DNA of 33,151 bases. Origin: Verrucomicrobiota bacterium (lineage in GTDB: Bacteria; Chlamydiota; Chlamydiia; Chlamydiales; Rhabdochlamydiaceae). Both the position numbers and the translations under genes were made by a program. Shown piece by piece: positions 32,044 through 33,151 of this stretch (positions are counted from its first letter, which is position 1; each line of letters starts with the position of its first letter). The notes beneath the pieces are model-generated. The model made no database searches. It saw only the letters and a program-made list of their open reading frames with translations, and was not told the origin of the DNA. The DNA is taken from the NCBI GenBank assembly GCA_018239985.1, contig JAFEGK010000017.1, forward strand, positions 1-33,151. Direction: 5' to 3'.

Positions 32044-32472
32044 ATGAGTGATGCTTTAAATAATTTCAATTTGATGGGCCCCGTTCGTATCATGGGGGGC
32101 ATTGTAGCTCTGCAAGGAGCATACGATCTATGCGCGTCCGTTTGGAAGACAAATCCTGCTCAAAAAAAGATGCTCCAAAATCAAGGATTTGAAAATTTCA
32201 TCGGAGGATCCATTGTTCTATTTGCCGCCACTAAAGCATCTCTCACAATCAGTCAAATCCCGCAATCTATTCAACACATTGTTGCGCGGAACGTAAAGCT
32301 GCTTTTAAGCGTCGGTAGCTTTGCGATGCTTGCTTATGGCATCGAACAAGTGTATCAGTCTCTCAAAGAATCAGATGAAAGAAAAAGCCACGAACTCTCA
32401 AAGAGCGGAATAGGACATGCTGCTTTTGGCACCGCAGGCCTTATTGCGCTGAAGCAATTAAGGCATATTTAA
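32044..32472 (+). CDS. small membrane protein with two hydrophobic-hairpin repeats
   Basis: 142 aa; no named family recognised. Two similar units are visible. One (about 18-60) runs from a hydrophobic helix (IVALQGAYDLCASVW), through a charged linker (KTNPAQKKMLQNQ), to a second helix (FIGGSIVLFAATKASL). The other (about 92-138) has the same order: FAMLAYGIEQVYQSLK, linker with ESDERKSHE, then GIGHAAFGTAGLIALK. A short variable stretch separates them. The ATG at 32044 is fixed by TTGGAG 6 nt upstream; a TTG four codons earlier is not needed. It has its own promoter. The next gene starts 3 nt after the stop and contains three related units. Confidence 0.82.
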   Translation: MSDALNNFNLMGPVRIMGGIVALQGAYDLCASVWKTNPAQKKMLQNQGFENFIGGSIVLFAATKASLTISQIPQSIQHIVARNVKLLLSVGSFAMLAYGIEQVYQSLKESDERKSHELSKSGIGHAAFGTAGLIALKQLRHI

Positions 32473-32475
32473 AAA

Positions 32476-33006
32476 ATGGTTGATCTAAATAATTGTACAT
32501 CTGCTGCTTCCGCAGCATTTTTAAATTGGGGCATCTATGACATCATAGACCGCAAAGGGCTAAAAGGAGCGGCGCTGAAAGTCTCCCTGGCGGTCGGAGC
32601 TTATGCGATCCGTGTGGGAATGCATCCACAAACTCCAGCCTCTATCCGAACCCATCTGCAAATCCTGGCCGCCACAACGGCGCTTTGCTCGGTTACTTCT
32701 GCCGCAGTCGATCTTTATCGAGGTCGGCTTGCCAAAACAACGTTCAAATTGGGTGTCGGTATCGTAGCCCTTACAGGGCTTTGCCTCTCGGTCATGCCGA
32801 AAGAAGAAGTCGCAACTCAGTTGTTAACTTACACAAAATTTGGGTGCTATGCCGGGGCAGCAATTCTCTCTGCATGGAGTCTGAAAGACCTATTCACAGG
32901 CTATCGAGCGAATGATGTAGAACTCCTCAAAGGGGGAATCGAAACTGCAGCAATTGTTGCCCCCGCACTAGGCGTTGCCCTTGCTCTGCGGGCATCAGGT
33001 TATTAA
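32476..33006 (+). CDS. small membrane protein with three hydrophobic-hairpin repeats
   Basis: 176 aa; no named family recognised. Three hairpin-like units can be laid over those of the preceding gene. They are AFLNWGIYDIIDRK then LKGAALKVSLAVGAYAI; ALCSVTSAAVDLYRG then TTFKLGVGIVALTG; and AILSAWSLKDLFTGYR then LLKGGIETAAIVAPALG. Each has a hydrophobic helix ending in an acidic pair (DII, DLY, DLF), a short basic turn and a Gly/Ala-rich helix. It starts 3 nt after the preceding stop with no clear ribosome site, so it is probably translated by coupling. The pair looks like two members of one lineage-specific membrane family. Function unknown. Confidence 0.8.
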   Translation: MVDLNNCTSAASAAFLNWGIYDIIDRKGLKGAALKVSLAVGAYAIRVGMHPQTPASIRTHLQILAATTALCSVTSAAVDLYRGRLAKTTFKLGVGIVALTGLCLSVMPKEEVATQLLTYTKFGCYAGAAILSAWSLKDLFTGYRANDVELLKGGIETAAIVAPALGVALALRASGY

Positions 33007-33010
33007 CCTG

Positions 33011-33151
33011 AATTTTGGGTTTATTTGCCTGATATTTAAGTTCTTCCGGCATTTTTCTGACTTTTCGCCTCGGATATATCATCGTCCCGATATTTCCTTC
33101 GGCTCCAAAGTCAAAAAAATGCTCGGAATTTATACTGCGCCCACCCAAGTT
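33011..33151. repeat. long imperfect inverted repeat at the window edge
   Basis: A foldback structure is visible with its loop near 33081-33088. The best part pairs 33046-33064 with 33107-33126 (all but one pair, plus one bulged base). A second block pairs 33072-33080 with 33089-33097 at eight of nine positions. The outermost bases 33012-33020 and 33143-33151 pair at seven of nine. The total span is about 141 bp and reaches the window end, so the right limit is unknown. A miniature inverted-repeat element or a decayed hairpin terminator for the 32476 gene are both possible. No gene is convincing here. Confidence 0.45.

Noticed and set aside
32927-33148. 73-codon minus-strand frame reaching the right edge
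   Set aside because: It crosses the end of the membrane-protein gene and the long foldback repeat, uses a TTG start and has no recognisable motif. It could only be reconsidered with sequence beyond the window.
1-33151. tRNA, rRNA, CRISPR array, riboswitch, transposase or toxin-antitoxin genes
   Set aside because: Intergenic gaps are short and were read on both strands; no T-loop-like tRNA ends, regular spacer repeats, known riboswitch cores or transposase motifs were seen. A covariance-model scan (tRNAscan-SE, Infernal) would settle small RNAs, which I cannot exclude by eye.

Overview
The window looks like a chromosomal segment from a Chlamydiales bacterium outside the Chlamydiaceae (a Parachlamydia/Waddlia-like 'environmental chlamydia'). 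Four things point there. First, the order ftsW-murG-murC-ftsQ ... rsbV-miaA ... (coiled-coil protein) ... rsfS-fabF-nudix ... aas ... cysS ... lysS ... priA matches, from memory, the CT760-CT782 block of Chlamydia trachomatis, followed by an ftsY-sucC-sucD block like CT820-CT822. Second, the division/cell-wall cluster ends at ftsQ with no ftsA or ftsZ. Third, an acylglycerophosphoethanolamine acyltransferase/acyl-ACP synthetase sits next to cysS/lysS. Fourth, lineage-specific small hydrophobic proteins lie between conserved genes. I cannot name the genus. GC content by eye is in the mid-40s per cent. No rRNA, tRNA, CRISPR array or recognisable transposase was seen.

Layout. 1-4544 (+): cell-wall and division genes ftsW, murG, murC and ftsQ, each overlapping the next. 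4522-5577 (-): a GT4 glycosyltransferase, tail-to-tail with ftsQ. 5675-7363 (+): KH-domain RNA-binding protein, STAS anti-sigma-factor antagonist and miaA. 7436-7924 (+): a small hydrophobic Gly/Ala-rich protein with its own strong promoter. 8010-11106 (+): a coiled-coil cytosolic protein, HAD phosphatase, nadD and rsfS. 11149-13396 (+): fabF, a Nudix hydrolase and bioY, ended by a clear terminator hairpin. 13443-13957 (-): two small lysine/arginine-rich proteins. 14007-23237 (+): two tandem Aas paralogues (acyltransferase, ACP and AMP-ligase in one chain), cysS, a small winged-helix protein, and lysS fused to an N-terminal B3/4 domain. 23310-23903 (-): a CYTH phosphohydrolase. 23999-24496 (+): a protein with a bilobed hydrophobic segment resembling an inclusion-membrane (Inc) protein. 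24487-28745 (-): ftsY, two unrecognised genes and priA. 28803-31988 (+): sucC, sucD and an M50 zinc metalloprotease. 32044-33006 (+): two adjacent small membrane proteins built from a repeated hydrophobic hairpin. 33011-33151: a long imperfect inverted repeat reaching the window edge.

How the genes work together. Lipid metabolism is a theme of the middle: fabF extends acyl chains, bioY imports the cofactor of acetyl-CoA carboxylase, and the Aas pair is predicted to activate free, possibly host-derived, fatty acids and transfer them to lysophospholipid. Translation genes (cysS, lysS, miaA, rsfS, KH protein) are interspersed. The conserved genes mostly lie in tight, overlapping operons with poor Shine-Dalgarno sites, and several starts sit only 7-9 nt behind a -10 box, suggesting leaderless or near-leaderless mRNAs. 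The small lineage-specific genes instead carry clear promoters and/or strong Shine-Dalgarno sites.

The most unusual items are the B3/4-LysRS fusion, the tandem three-domain Aas proteins, the repeated-hairpin membrane proteins at the right end, and the palindromic elements at 13963-13995, 32009-32027 and 33011-33151. I did not find a defence, secretion or mobile system.
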